Below, piece after piece: positions 9,428 through 19,651 of a DNA stretch of 64,000 nucleotides. The translations under genes and the position numbers were made by a program. The first letter of the stretch is position 1, and each line of letters begins with the position of its first letter. The notes beneath the pieces are model-generated. The model was not told the origin of the DNA. It saw only the letters and a program-made list of their open reading frames with translations, and ran no database searches. Source of the stretch: Flavobacteriales bacterium (GTDB lineage: Bacteria > Bacteroidota > Bacteroidia > Flavobacteriales_D > Crocinitomicaceae); NCBI GenBank assembly GCA_947460825.1, contig CANHHA010000001.1, positions 124,001 to 188,000 on the forward strand, in the 5' to 3' direction.

Positions 9428-12400
9428 ATGAAACATTTTTTTTTAATTTCCTTAATACTGTTGGTGGCGTTACACGGCCACGCACAACGCGGTAAAGATG
9501 GGTCCTACACGGTTACCTCCTTAAATGCTTTAGTGAACAGTTACACCGTACTTAATGCCAATGCATCGGCTGGACAATCCTTAATTACCGTTGCGTCAAA
9601 TACCATGGTTGGTGGATTTTTTCAAGGGGTTCTGACTCCAGGTGATTTAATCATGATCATTCAAATGCAAGGCGCAAATCTCAATGTGGATACCTACCCC
9701 GCCAGTGAATATGTTTCGTCTAACGGACAATTCTGGGGCCCCTACACCACGCCACAAGGGCACATAAACGATTGGTTTCAATACATTCCGTTGTGGGGTG
9801 AAATCACTAACTACAATAACGCTGGTAAATTCGAGCTCGCTGAGGTCAAATCCATTTCAGGAGCGAATACAATCAGTCTGATGTGTCCTCTGAGTAACAA
9901 CTATTCGATTTCCGGACACGTTCAAGTTGTTCGTGTTCCTCGGTATATAAACCTAACTCTGAATGCAAATACGTCGATTGTACCTAGTTTATGGAATGGA
10001 AACACGGGTGGCGTCGTAGCGGTAGAAGTTAACGGCAACCTGCTCATTAATTCTAGTGCTAAAATTTCAGCAAGTGGCTATGGCTTTCGCGGCGGTGCTA
10101 CGGAAGATCAGACCTTAGGGAGTCCACCCGGAAATGTGAATGATGTTGGATTTTGCGCGTCTCATGTGGCTACCCAAGGAGCAGAAAAAGGAGAAAGTAT
10201 TGCAGGATTCTACACAGAATATGACGCCATATACTCCAGGTATTGTAAGAGTGCTGCTGCTAATGGCGGCGGCGGCGGAAACAATCACAACGCCGGAGGT
10301 GGAGGCGGATGTAATGTGGGTAATGTGGCGCTAACCTACACAGGAAAAGGAGTTCCTAATCCTACGTATAACGTGAATTGGAATCTAGAATTAGCCGGGA
10401 TGGGCGGGTCAATTAGTCCGGGCGGAGGAAGAGGTGGTTATTCTGGCGCTACAGTAAACCAAAACGAAAATACCGTTGGTCCGAACAGTACCCCTTGGGG
10501 AGGTGATTATCGAAGAAAAGAAGGCGGTTTGGGTGGTCATCCCCTAACCCAAGATAATACGCGCTTGTTTGCAGGAGGAGGAGGCGGTGCTGGAGATCAG
10601 AACAACGCGCAAGGAGGTAATGGAGGACGAGGTGGAGGCATCGCTTACATCAAAGTTTATGGTAGTATCTCAGGTAATGGAACCGTTGAAGCGAATGGTG
10701 CCAACGGAGTAAACGCCAATCCAAATGGGCAAACAGCCCCTCAGGCATCAACACAAAAATATGGAAACGATGGTGCGGGTGGCGCAGGAGGAGGTGGAAG
10801 TATTTACATCTCCAATGCTAGCGCCATACCGAATACCATTACGCTTCAAGCCAATGGAGGAAATGGAGGAGATCAAGTCATTTCCTTTGGGGCATTTGCC
10901 CCATCACCTTCCATGGAAGCGGATGGACCCGGTGGCGGTGGCGGCGGTGGATACATTTCCATAACAAACGGAACCCCTATTCAGCAAGTGAATGGAGGAA
11001 TATCTGGCGTCACAAATTCAACCTTTGTTCCGAATTTCCCTCCAAATGGAGCTACGGGAGGTGCAAGCGGGATTTCAACTACAAACACCTCTTTTTATGA
11101 CATTATTGCCGCGAATGATACCCTTTGCGGTTCTGGTTCAGCCACACTCAGTGCTTCAACCATTGGAAATCCACCCGCTGGGAATTTAACATGGTATACC
11201 ACCCCTTTTGGTAATACCGTTGCAGGTACTGGAATAACTTTCACTACCCCTGTGCTCAACACCACGACAACCTATTATATCGCCCTTTGTCCTGGATCAT
11301 TCCGCAAACCAGTTACTGTTGTAATTGGAGCCTCTCCCCTAATTACTGGAATCCCAACCATTACAAACGCAACGTGTTTAGTTCCAGGTTCCATAAGTGG
11401 ACTTAGCGTAAGCGGTGGTGCACAACCCTACAGCTTCGTATGGTCTAATAATGGAGGAAACGCGCAAAATCTGACCAATGCTCCTGCTGGCACCTATACA
11501 CTCACTGTTTCAGACGCTGCAGGTTGTTCTACCACTTCTTCTCCTTATACAATTACCGGGACGAGCGGTCCAAGCGTTAACACGACCAATGCAGTAATTA
11601 CCCCACAAACGTGTAATGGAACCCTGGGAAGCATTAGCGGAATCACCACCACTGGAAATAATTTAACCTATTCTTGGAGTAATAATGGTGGTACTTCGAT
11701 AAGTCCTTCTGGTTTAGTAAGTGGCAGCTATACCCTCACTGTAACCGATGGAAATGGGTGTGTTGCCGTTTCAAGTCCACTAACAGTTCCATTCATTAGT
11801 GGCCCTACTATAGATTCCAATCAAGCCGTATATTCCATAGAACATTGCGGACAAAGCGATGGGGGAATTAGTGGAATTACAGCCACAGGTGTAGGGATAC
11901 AATACCAATGGACACCTGGCAACGGCAACTCGGTCAATCTTAGTAATGTAGCGGCCGGACAGTATACCCTTGTAGTTACGGATCAAAATAACTGCACGGA
12001 TACAATAGGTCCACTTACCATTCAGGCTTCTACCCCTCCCGTTATTGATACAAGTTCAATTCAATTACTAAATGAACTTTGCGGGCAAAACAATGGAGGG
12101 ATTTCCGGTATAACAGTTAGCGGTGGCACCGCCCCGTTAACCTACCTTTGGTCGAACCAACAAACTACCCTAAATATCCCAAATGGCCTAGCACCAGGTT
12201 CTTATTCCTTGGTAGTGACTGATATCGAAGGATGTATGGATAGCATCACTGGATTAACAATTAGTTCCACTGGAGGTCCTTCAATTGATACAACACAATT
12301 GCTCATTACGCCGCTGGGTTGCGAGGGGGAAGCGGGAGCAATTTCAGGAATCACCAGCAATGGTAATGGAATTCAATACAGCTGGAGTAATTCCGTAAAT

Positions 12401-13234
12401 ACAGCCAATAACACCAACCTTACGGCCGGAACCTACGTGCTAACCATAACTGATGCTAACAATTGCACTTCAACAATGACTGTTTTCGTTCCTGCGTTAA
12501 CACCTGTGGTCCTTGATGAAACTCAGGTAACCTTGGTTAATCCGACCTGCTTAGTAAATGGAAGCCTTACCGGAATAACCGCAAGTGGAGGAACAAACTC
12601 CTATACCTATACTTGGCAACCTGGAAACATCAATAGTTTGAATTTACAAAATTTAGCTGCAGGCAGCTATCTTCTTTTGGTAACCGATGCCAATGGGTGT
12701 AGTGATACCTCTGCGCTATATACCTTAACCCCACCAAACAATCCCATTGCTTCATTTACCTATACTCCGCTCATTCCCAATCTTGGTGATAGCGTAACAT
12801 TTACAAACACTTCAATAAATTACACTACAGAACAATGGGTGAACGCGGGAATCACTGTGTTTCAACCTTCCCCATGGAGTTATAGTTATACCGCAGGGAC
12901 CTTTCAAGTGACATTGACCGTAACCAATAACGAAGGATGCGTGGATACCGCGAATGCATTCATTACGGTGTACGACCAAATTGAAGTACCCAATGTATTT
13001 AGTCCCAACGGAGATCAAATCAATGAGGTATTATATATCCAATCCCTCAAACCAAATACATCCCTTACCATCCTCAACCGATGGGGAAATGTGGTTTACT
13101 TTTCCGAAAATTACTTGAATAATTGGAACGGAACGGATGAAAACGGAACGGAGCTTACCGAAGGAGTTTACACCATTATTTTAACAGACCTACAGCAAAA
13201 TGAGGCATACTACTTTATTCACTTATTTCGATAA
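9428..13234 (+). CDS. Large T9SS-exported surface protein: Gly-rich N-terminal region, Ig-like domain, about six SprB-type repeats, PKD-like domain, gliding-motility-associated (CHU_C/type B) C-terminal domain
   Basis: Signal peptide MKHFFLISLILLVALHGHAQ; repeats of the type (N)xTC...GSISGIT..GG..Y.W(S)N...L.AGxYTLTVTDxxGC; C-terminus VPNVFSPNGDQINEVLYIQSLKPNTSLTILNRWGNVVYFSENYLNNWNGTDENGTELTEGVYTIIL. Confidence 0.9.
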   Translation: MKHFFLISLILLVALHGHAQRGKDGSYTVTSLNALVNSYTVLNANASAGQSLITVASNTMVGGFFQGVLTPGDLIMIIQMQGANLNVDTYPASEYVSSNGQFWGPYTTPQGHINDWFQYIPLWGEITNYNNAGKFELAEVKSISGANTISLMCPLSNNYSISGHVQVVRVPRYINLTLNANTSIVPSLWNGNTGGVVAVEVNGNLLINSSAKISASGYGFRGGATEDQTLGSPPGNVNDVGFCASHVATQGAEKGESIAGFYTEYDAIYSRYCKSAAANGGGGGNNHNAGGGGGCNVGNVALTYTGKGVPNPTYNVNWNLELAGMGGSISPGGGRGGYSGATVNQNENTVGPNSTPWGGDYRRKEGGLGGHPLTQDNTRLFAGGGGGAGDQNNAQGGNGGRGGGIAYIKVYGSISGNGTVEANGANGVNANPNGQTAPQASTQKYGNDGAGGAGGGGSIYISNASAIPNTITLQANGGNGGDQVISFGAFAPSPSMEADGPGGGGGGGYISITNGTPIQQVNGGISGVTNSTFVPNFPPNGATGGASGISTTNTSFYDIIAANDTLCGSGSATLSASTIGNPPAGNLTWYTTPFGNTVAGTGITFTTPVLNTTTTYYIALCPGSFRKPVTVVIGASPLITGIPTITNATCLVPGSISGLSVSGGAQPYSFVWSNNGGNAQNLTNAPAGTYTLTVSDAAGCSTTSSPYTITGTSGPSVNTTNAVITPQTCNGTLGSISGITTTGNNLTYSWSNNGGTSISPSGLVSGSYTLTVTDGNGCVAVSSPLTVPFISGPTIDSNQAVYSIEHCGQSDGGISGITATGVGIQYQWTPGNGNSVNLSNVAAGQYTLVVTDQNNCTDTIGPLTIQASTPPVIDTSSIQLLNELCGQNNGGISGITVSGGTAPLTYLWSNQQTTLNIPNGLAPGSYSLVVTDIEGCMDSITGLTISSTGGPSIDTTQLLITPLGCEGEAGAISGITSNGNGIQYSWSNSVNTANNTNLTAGTYVLTITDANNCTSTMTVFVPALTPVVLDETQVTLVNPTCLVNGSLTGITASGGTNSYTYTWQPGNINSLNLQNLAAGSYLLLVTDANGCSDTSALYTLTPPNNPIASFTYTPLIPNLGDSVTFTNTSINYTTEQWVNAGITVFQPSPWSYSYTAGTFQVTLTVTNNEGCVDTANAFITVYDQIEVPNVFSPNGDQINEVLYIQSLKPNTSLTILNRWGNVVYFSENYLNNWNGTDENGTELTEGVYTIILTDLQQNEAYYFIHLFR
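11350..12740 (+). repeat. Tandem SprB-type protein repeats (about 6 copies, ~75 aa each)
   Basis: Recurring ISGIT...YxWSN...AGxYTLxVTDxxGC blocks read in the translated 1268-aa ORF; boundaries approximate. Confidence 0.8.
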
Positions 13235-13246
13235 TATAATTACACC

Positions 13247-14020
13247 ATGGTTAACGCAGGATTGATTACAGGAGCCTCGAGTGGCATAGGAAAAGAACTC
13301 GCTCGAATACATGCATCACGCGGAAACAACGTGGTTTTGGTTGCCCGGAGGGTTGACGCATTAAACCAGCTCGCCACAGAGCTCAGGGATAAATATTCGA
13401 TTGAAGCACATGTATTTGCTGCGGATTTGGGGAACATGGAAGAAGTAGAACGGCTGATTTCTAGCATTAAATCCACCGGGATTTTTATTAATTATCTATT
13501 CAATAATGCCGGATTCGGTGGCTGGGGTAAATTCTCAGATCGATCCGCATCGGATGACCATCAAATGATTGCTGTAAATGTGCAAGCCTTAACCGCGTTA
13601 ACTCATGGCTTTCTTCCCGAAATGATTGAGAAAAATGAAGGGAAAATACTTCATACGGCAAGTACCGCAGGATTTATTCCGGGTCCGCTTCAGGCCACCT
13701 ATTTTGCGACCAAAGCGTTTGTGGTTTCCTTAACCAAGGCGACAAATTATGAATTACGAAATACCGGAGTTAGTGTTACTGCGCTTTGTCCTGGGCCCGT
13801 TAAAACGGAATTCGAATTTGCAGCAGGCATGGGAAATTCGAAAATGTTTGAAAAAGGCGCCGATGCATATTCTACTGCACTAAAGGGATATAAAGCAATG
13901 ATGAAAGGAAAATCCATCGTCATTAGCGACCTTGGCTTTCATATCTTAATCAATTATCTCTCTCCATTTATTCCAGAAATATTCATTCTTAAGGTGGTGG
14001 AAAAAATACAAACGAAGTAA
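13247..14020 (+). CDS. Short-chain dehydrogenase/reductase
   Basis: GLITGASSGIGKELARIHASRGNNVVLVARR, NNAGFGGWG, YFATKAFV. Confidence 0.93.
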   Translation: MVNAGLITGASSGIGKELARIHASRGNNVVLVARRVDALNQLATELRDKYSIEAHVFAADLGNMEEVERLISSIKSTGIFINYLFNNAGFGGWGKFSDRSASDDHQMIAVNVQALTALTHGFLPEMIEKNEGKILHTASTAGFIPGPLQATYFATKAFVVSLTKATNYELRNTGVSVTALCPGPVKTEFEFAAGMGNSKMFEKGADAYSTALKGYKAMMKGKSIVISDLGFHILINYLSPFIPEIFILKVVEKIQTK

Positions 14021-14027
14021 AATGTCG

Positions 14028-14035
14028 TAACTTTG
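14028..14035 (+). promoter_or_regulatory. TAnnTTTG promoter element (TAACTTTG), 5 nt before the ATG at 14041
   Basis: TAACTTTG-TTTTG-ATG. Confidence 0.6.
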
Positions 14036-14040
14036 TTTTG

Positions 14041-14484
14041 ATGATTACATTGCCACTGCTTTTTAACGATGTTGACGGCTATGAAGTACTCGTCATTATT
14101 CTCGTGGTGCTTATTTTTTTTGGTCCAAAGAGCATACCAGGTATTGCGAAAACCCTAGGAAAAGCATTATTTTCCATTCGAAATGCATCCGAAGAAATCA
14201 AAAGTGAAATTCGAAAGTCTGGCGTGGATATCAAAAAAGATTTAAACATCGAACAGATTTTGAAACAACCGGAAGAAGAATTATTGAAGCCCATGGATCA
14301 GATATTCTCAGACATCGGAAATACCATGCATTACGAAGCGAGTAAAATCAATACGGTGATTCAACAACAATCCGAAAGCGAGCATCTAACTTCTGAGGCA
14401 AGTTCATCGGAATCTGAATCAATGGAGCCATCCATAGAGAACCCGAAATTAACTCAAGAAAATACCCCATCAAATGACGTATAA
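14041..14484 (+). CDS. Sec-independent translocase TatA/TatB-type protein
   Basis: YEVLVIILVVLIFFGPKSIPGIAKTLGKALFSIRNASEEIKSEI: TatA/Hcf106 TM with FGPKxxP hinge and amphipathic helix. Confidence 0.88.
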   Translation: MITLPLLFNDVDGYEVLVIILVVLIFFGPKSIPGIAKTLGKALFSIRNASEEIKSEIRKSGVDIKKDLNIEQILKQPEEELLKPMDQIFSDIGNTMHYEASKINTVIQQQSESEHLTSEASSSESESMEPSIENPKLTQENTPSNDV

Positions 14485-14965
14485 GGTTGCAATTATCATG
14501 GGAAGCGCCTCTGATTATCCAATCATGAAGGAAGCGGAGCTTATTTTAAAGGATTTTGGAATCCCCACCCATGTGGAGGTCGTTTCGGCGCACAGAACCC
14601 CAGAAAAGATGGTGGCTTTTGCAAAAGCCGCTAAGTCAAATGGAATTAATGTAATAATTGCCGGCGCCGGTGGGGCAGCGCACTTGCCTGGAATGGTCGC
14701 ATCGCTTACTTCTCTTCCCGTAATTGGCGTTCCGATAAAATCAAGTAATTCAATCGATGGTTGGGATAGTATCTTAAGTATTTTACAAATGCCCAATGGC
14801 ATTCCTGTTGCTACCGTGGCCTTGAATGCTTCAAAAAATGCCGGTATTTTGGCCGCTCGAATAATCGGTGCAACTGACCCAGAAATTGGAGCGCTTATTG
14901 ATGCGTATGCGCAACAAATGGAAACTGCTGTGGCGGAGAGTCAGGAACGCTTAACTCAGCGATAA
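14474..14965 (+). CDS. purE: 5-(carboxyamino)imidazole ribonucleotide mutase
   Basis: VAIIMGSASDYPIMKEA, VVSAHRTPEKM, IAGAGGAAHLPGMVASLTSLPVIGVPI. Confidence 0.97.
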   Translation: MTYKVAIIMGSASDYPIMKEAELILKDFGIPTHVEVVSAHRTPEKMVAFAKAAKSNGINVIIAGAGGAAHLPGMVASLTSLPVIGVPIKSSNSIDGWDSILSILQMPNGIPVATVALNASKNAGILAARIIGATDPEIGALIDAYAQQMETAVAESQERLTQR

Positions 14966-16158
14966 ATTAAATATTTCTTACGAATGCTTAGGAATTTTTC
15001 TATTCCTGGTTCCCATGATGCTCTAATTTCCTTAGGACCCCAACCCTTGTATAATTGTTCTTTTAATGTATTGGTTCCTGCCAAGCGGTTGAAGAAGGCA
15101 TTTTGATCAATAAATACAGCAGAATCCCCGAGTAAATCTCGCGCATTGGTTAAGAAAAATAAGTTCAACTCGTACGTTCGAGTTTGGGAGTTTTTCGCCA
15201 AATCAAAGCCATGACACATGCGGTCCACATGCGGGGGGTTCTTGGCGCCTGTTTGAGGCTTGGGCACAAAGTAATACCCAATATTTGGAAATCTCGGGTG
15301 CCCGTATTGCTCAAAAGGTCGTCCAGTCCCTCGACCAATACTTACTGTGGTAGCTTCAAAAAGACAAAGACTGGGATACAACGCAATGGCCAGATCAGAT
15401 TTCAAATTGGGAGACGGGGGAACGGGAAGCCTGTACACGGATTTATGGGAATAGTTTTTACATGGAATTACCTGAAGCTGACATTGGATAGAGTCACTTA
15501 ACCAAAACTCACCGTTGATCATAGTGGCGTATTCACCGATGCTCATTCCATATACTATAGGCACTGGATGCATTCCCACAAAGGACTTAAAATCAGGCTC
15601 TAAGATCGGCCCGTCCACATAATGCGCATTCGGATTCGGTCGGTCAAGAATAATCAAGCGTTTATTGTTTTCCGCACACGCTTCCATTACATAGTGCAAG
15701 GTGGATAAATACGTATAAAATCGAACTCCAACATCTTGAATATCAAAAATAACAACATCCACATCCAACAAGTCAAAGGCGGTAGGCTTCTTGTGGTTTC
15801 CATACAACGAGACTACCGGAATTCCCGTACGTTCATCTTTTGAACTATAGATGTGTTCCCCGGCGTCACCCTCCCCTCTAAATCCATGCTCGGGTGCGAA
15901 AATCTTTACGATATTAATTTCTTCACAAAGCAAGGTATCTACCAAGTGAACTCCTTTCACCACAGAGGTTTGGTTCGCTACGACTGCAATGCGTTTTCCC
16001 TTCAAACTATCCAAATAAAGCCCCATGCGTTCAGCACCTGGGTAAATTGGTTTTGTACCAGATGAGCCCGCAATTCCCGAAGCATTAATAAACCAACCGA
16101 GTACAAGTAAAACGAATAGACGAATTAACCAAGGATAATTTTGTGATCCATGCTGCAT
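14956..16158 (-). CDS. DUF1343 protein (NamZ-type exo-N-acetylmuramidase family)
   Basis: GAERMGLYLDSLKGKRIAVVANQTSVV, FAPEHGFRGEGDAGE, DIQDVGVRFYTYLSTL, LDRPNPN. Start placed at the internal ATG 16156-16158 to avoid overlap with the divergent gene. Confidence 0.85.
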   Translation of the reverse strand: MQHGSQNYPWLIRLFVLLVLGWFINASGIAGSSGTKPIYPGAERMGLYLDSLKGKRIAVVANQTSVVKGVHLVDTLLCEEINIVKIFAPEHGFRGEGDAGEHIYSSKDERTGIPVVSLYGNHKKPTAFDLLDVDVVIFDIQDVGVRFYTYLSTLHYVMEACAENNKRLIILDRPNPNAHYVDGPILEPDFKSFVGMHPVPIVYGMSIGEYATMINGEFWLSDSIQCQLQVIPCKNYSHKSVYRLPVPPSPNLKSDLAIALYPSLCLFEATTVSIGRGTGRPFEQYGHPRFPNIGYYFVPKPQTGAKNPPHVDRMCHGFDLAKNSQTRTYELNLFFLTNARDLLGDSAVFIDQNAFFNRLAGTNTLKEQLYKGWGPKEIRASWEPGIEKFLSIRKKYLIYR

Positions 16159-16201
16159 ACCCAATAGATTAGCGTATTTTTGGCTTAGTAAATTAAAAAA
16201 A

Positions 16202-17845
16202 GTGTCAGTAGAAATTTTCATTGCAAAACGGATTCTTCCGAATCGCTCGCAAGGTATAAAAGTTTCCCGTCCGATTTTGCGCATAGCAGTAATAAGTATT
16301 TCACTATCCATTGTTGTAAACCTACTAACCCTCGCTGTAGTGAATGGTTTTCAAAATGAAATCCGTAGAAAGGTCACTGGATTTACAGCTCCACTTTTTA
16401 TACAACATGAAAACAATGCTGATTTCTACGAATCCGACCCGATACATACTTCAAGCCGTGTAGAACGCGTACTGAAAGCAACAGTTGATGTGCAAGGATT
16501 TAATCGCGTAGCCTATAAACCTGGATTAATTCAAGCGCTTGGAGAACGATCGGATGTGGTAGGATTGGTATTTAAAGGCATTGACCAGTCCTATAATTTT
16601 TCGTTCATTCAGGAACATTTAATCGAGGGAAAGATTCCAAGCTACATTGGCCCCTCTGTTTCATCCGAAATATTGATTTCTTCGCGGATATGCAAGAAAC
16701 TAAATCTAAAGTTAAACGATGAGATTTCAGCATTTTTTGTGAAAGACTCTCCCATTTCCAGGAAGTTTAAAATTATTGGCATTTACGATACTGGCTTTGA
16801 AGATTACGACGAGAAATTGGTGATCTGCGATATCCGTATTACCCAAAAATTAAACGATTGGGGCCTTAGCGGTCAGCTAGATCTCTGGGATTCTTTAGAG
16901 AATAACCAATTCGTAGTTAGTTTTGCTATGCAAGGAAAGCCAACGAACATAAGCTATGATTGGGGTAAAGGATTAAGTCAATTCCAAGGACAATATCTTG
17001 GGACCAAGCTCAGCGATACCACACTGCGTGTAAAACTTTACGAAACCACCACGGAGCTAAAAACGCAACTCATTGATTCTCATGAGATTAATATCCGCTA
17101 TTTAACGACCGCTCGAACGGCGCCTGGAGCATCTAACAACCCGTATAAAGAAATTTTGGATGAATCGGGGCTGCATTATCGGTACTATTATCCTGTAAGC
17201 AATGCGGAAACCCGGGTATATGAGGTGAAGATCAGCGCAGGAAATGGTACATCGGGTGATTTCATTTCGGGATACGAAATCCATACGAATGATTGGTATG
17301 AATTAGACCATACGCTACTGGCCTTAAGAAAACAATTAAAACTCATCCCCAACGAACATGGGGAATTGGTGAAGGTGGTTAGTATTTTTGATTTGGAGCA
17401 AGATTTATTCAATTGGTTAGCTTTTCTAGACATCAATGTGATTATCATCCTGGTATTAATGCTGTTGATTGGAATCATTAACATGGGCTCTGCCCTGTTG
17501 GTATTGATAATAATTCGATCAAATTTCATTGGATTAATGAAAGCGATGGGAGGCAGTAATCGACAACTGCGAAGAATCTTCTTAATTCAAGCAGCGTATT
17601 TGGTAGGAAGTGGCATGTTCATTGGAAATATTGCAGGACTAGCCCTCTATGCACTGCAGCGTTTCACGGGAATGTTAACCTTGAATCCGGAGGTATATTA
17701 TTTAGATCGAGTACCTGTTGAATTAACCTTGAATTCATTTTTACTACTGAATTTAGGCAGCTTTGTAGTCTGCATGACCGCCTTGTTGCTCCCAAGCGCA
17801 TTAATTGCCAGAGTTAATCCAGTAAAAACGATTAAGTTTAATTAA
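16202..17845 (+). CDS. ABC transporter permease, LolC/LolE / FtsX family (GTG start)
   Basis: FIAKRILPNRSQGIKVSRPILRIAVISISLSIVVNLLTLAVVNGFQNEI and C-terminal MGSALLVLIIIRSNFIGLMKAMGGSNRQLRRIFLIQAAYLV. Confidence 0.88.
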   Translation: MSVEIFIAKRILPNRSQGIKVSRPILRIAVISISLSIVVNLLTLAVVNGFQNEIRRKVTGFTAPLFIQHENNADFYESDPIHTSSRVERVLKATVDVQGFNRVAYKPGLIQALGERSDVVGLVFKGIDQSYNFSFIQEHLIEGKIPSYIGPSVSSEILISSRICKKLNLKLNDEISAFFVKDSPISRKFKIIGIYDTGFEDYDEKLVICDIRITQKLNDWGLSGQLDLWDSLENNQFVVSFAMQGKPTNISYDWGKGLSQFQGQYLGTKLSDTTLRVKLYETTTELKTQLIDSHEINIRYLTTARTAPGASNNPYKEILDESGLHYRYYYPVSNAETRVYEVKISAGNGTSGDFISGYEIHTNDWYELDHTLLALRKQLKLIPNEHGELVKVVSIFDLEQDLFNWLAFLDINVIIILVLMLLIGIINMGSALLVLIIIRSNFIGLMKAMGGSNRQLRRIFLIQAAYLVGSGMFIGNIAGLALYALQRFTGMLTLNPEVYYLDRVPVELTLNSFLLLNLGSFVVCMTALLLPSALIARVNPVKTIKFN

Positions 17846-19641
17846 TCTCTAGTAAAGCGACGTCGATCTGCTTCCTTCAAAAATATCTTACGAATACGCA
17901 AACTGTTTGGGGTAACTTCCGCATACTCATCGCTTTGAATGTACTCCAATACTTCTTCAAGACTCATGATTTTTGCAGGGATAATTTTCACTTTATCATC
18001 TGAGCCGGAAGCACGCATGTTTGTTAACTTCTTAGTTTTTGTTACGTTGACCGTCATATCTCCAGCCCGAGCATTCTCACCAATTACCTGTCCTTCGTAG
18101 ATGTCTTCATTCGGATTGATAAAGAATCGTCCGCGTTCTTGTAAGTTATTGATGGAATAAGGAATTGCTGTACCTTGTTCCAGGGATATGAGTGAACCGT
18201 TTTGTCGGCCAGGAATTTCTCCCTTGTACGGTTGGTATTCTAAAAATCGGTGTGTAACAATGGCTTCGCCAGCGGTTTGTGTGAGCAAATAACTTCGCAA
18301 ACCGATGATACCTCTTGATGGGATTAAAAATTGAATAATCATTCTTCCACCCCGAGGAGTCATTGAGGTTAATTCCCCCTTTCGTTTAGATACTGCTTCA
18401 ACAGCTGTACCGCCATGTTCTTCTGGTAAATCGATGGTTAATTCTTCTACAGGTTCGCAGCGTTGACCATCAATTTCTTTAAAGATAACGCGAGGTTGTC
18501 CCACTTGAAGTTCATATCCTTCCCTTCTCATGGTTTCAATTAGCACCGATAAATGCAATACCCCACGACCATGAACGATCCAGCGGTCTGCTTTATCCGT
18601 ATCAATCACACGCAGCGCCAAGTTTTTCTCTAGTTCCTTGTGCAAACGCTCTTGAATATGCCGAGAAGTCACAAACTTACCCTCCTTACCAAAGAATGGA
18701 GAATCGTTGATGGTGAAAAGCATTGACATGGTAGGTTCATCGAGCTCAATAGTCGGCAATGGATCGGGATTTTCAGCATCACATACCGAATCACCGATAT
18801 CAAAGCCTTCCAAACCTGTGATGGCACAAATGTCTCCTGCTTGAACCTCTGAAACTTTTCTGCGCTCTAGTCCGTCAAATACATACACCTCTTTAATTTT
18901 GTGTTTCTGTAACGTGCCGTCGCGCTTACCGAGAATAACGGGTTGATTCTCGACAATTTTGCCTCGACTTAAACGACCAATCGCAATTCTTCCAACATAG
19001 GAGGAATAATCTAAAGAGGTAATCAGCAATTGCGTATTTCCCTGAGGAATTGGTTTTGGTTTAAAAAAGTCTAATATTTTATCCAACAACGGAGCGATGT
19101 CGGTTGTTGGCTGCTTCCAATCTTCCGACATCCAACCATTTTTAGCTGAACCGTAAATTGTTGGGAAATTTAATTGTTCCTCTGTAGCATCCAACTCAAA
19201 CATTAGATCAAACACCTTTTCATGTACTTCGTCAGGGGTACAATTTTCTTTATCCACTTTATTGATAACCAACAAAGGGTTGATACCCATTGCCAATGCT
19301 TTTCCGAGCACAAAGCGCGTTTGTGGCATCGGTCCTTCAAAGGCGTCCACCAAGATACATACACCATCTGCCATGTTCAAAACACGCTCTACCTCTCCCC
19401 CGAAGTCGGCGTGACCTGGGGTGTCAATAATATTGATTTTCGTGCCTTTGTACGTTACAGAAACATTTTTGGAAACGATGGTAATTCCACGTTCACGTTC
19501 AAGGTCATTGTTATCTAAAATCAATTCTCCTGTTGGACGATCTCTCTCATTTAAGACGGTTCCGGCTTCAATTAACTTATCTACCAGGGTAGTTTTACCG
19601 TGGTCAACGTGAGCAATGATTGCAATATTTCTAATTTCCAT
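17842..19641 (-). CDS. typA: Ribosome-associated translational GTPase TypA/BipA
   Basis: IRNIAIIAHVDHGKTTLVDKLIEAG, DTPGHADFGGEVERVL, VNKVDK, GRGVLHLSVLIETMRREGYELQVGQPRV. Confidence 0.97.
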   Translation of the reverse strand: MEIRNIAIIAHVDHGKTTLVDKLIEAGTVLNERDRPTGELILDNNDLERERGITIVSKNVSVTYKGTKINIIDTPGHADFGGEVERVLNMADGVCILVDAFEGPMPQTRFVLGKALAMGINPLLVINKVDKENCTPDEVHEKVFDLMFELDATEEQLNFPTIYGSAKNGWMSEDWKQPTTDIAPLLDKILDFFKPKPIPQGNTQLLITSLDYSSYVGRIAIGRLSRGKIVENQPVILGKRDGTLQKHKIKEVYVFDGLERRKVSEVQAGDICAITGLEGFDIGDSVCDAENPDPLPTIELDEPTMSMLFTINDSPFFGKEGKFVTSRHIQERLHKELEKNLALRVIDTDKADRWIVHGRGVLHLSVLIETMRREGYELQVGQPRVIFKEIDGQRCEPVEELTIDLPEEHGGTAVEAVSKRKGELTSMTPRGGRMIIQFLIPSRGIIGLRSYLLTQTAGEAIVTHRFLEYQPYKGEIPGRQNGSLISLEQGTAIPYSINNLQERGRFFINPNEDIYEGQVIGENARAGDMTVNVTKTKKLTNMRASGSDDKVKIIPAKIMSLEEVLEYIQSDEYAEVTPNSLRIRKIFLKEADRRRFTRD

Positions 19642-19651
19642 ACCTTAAGTT

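Noticed and set aside
10140-11189. Plus-strand alternative-frame ORFs within the 1268-aa T9SS protein
   Set aside because: Out-of-frame by-products of Gly-rich coding sequence.
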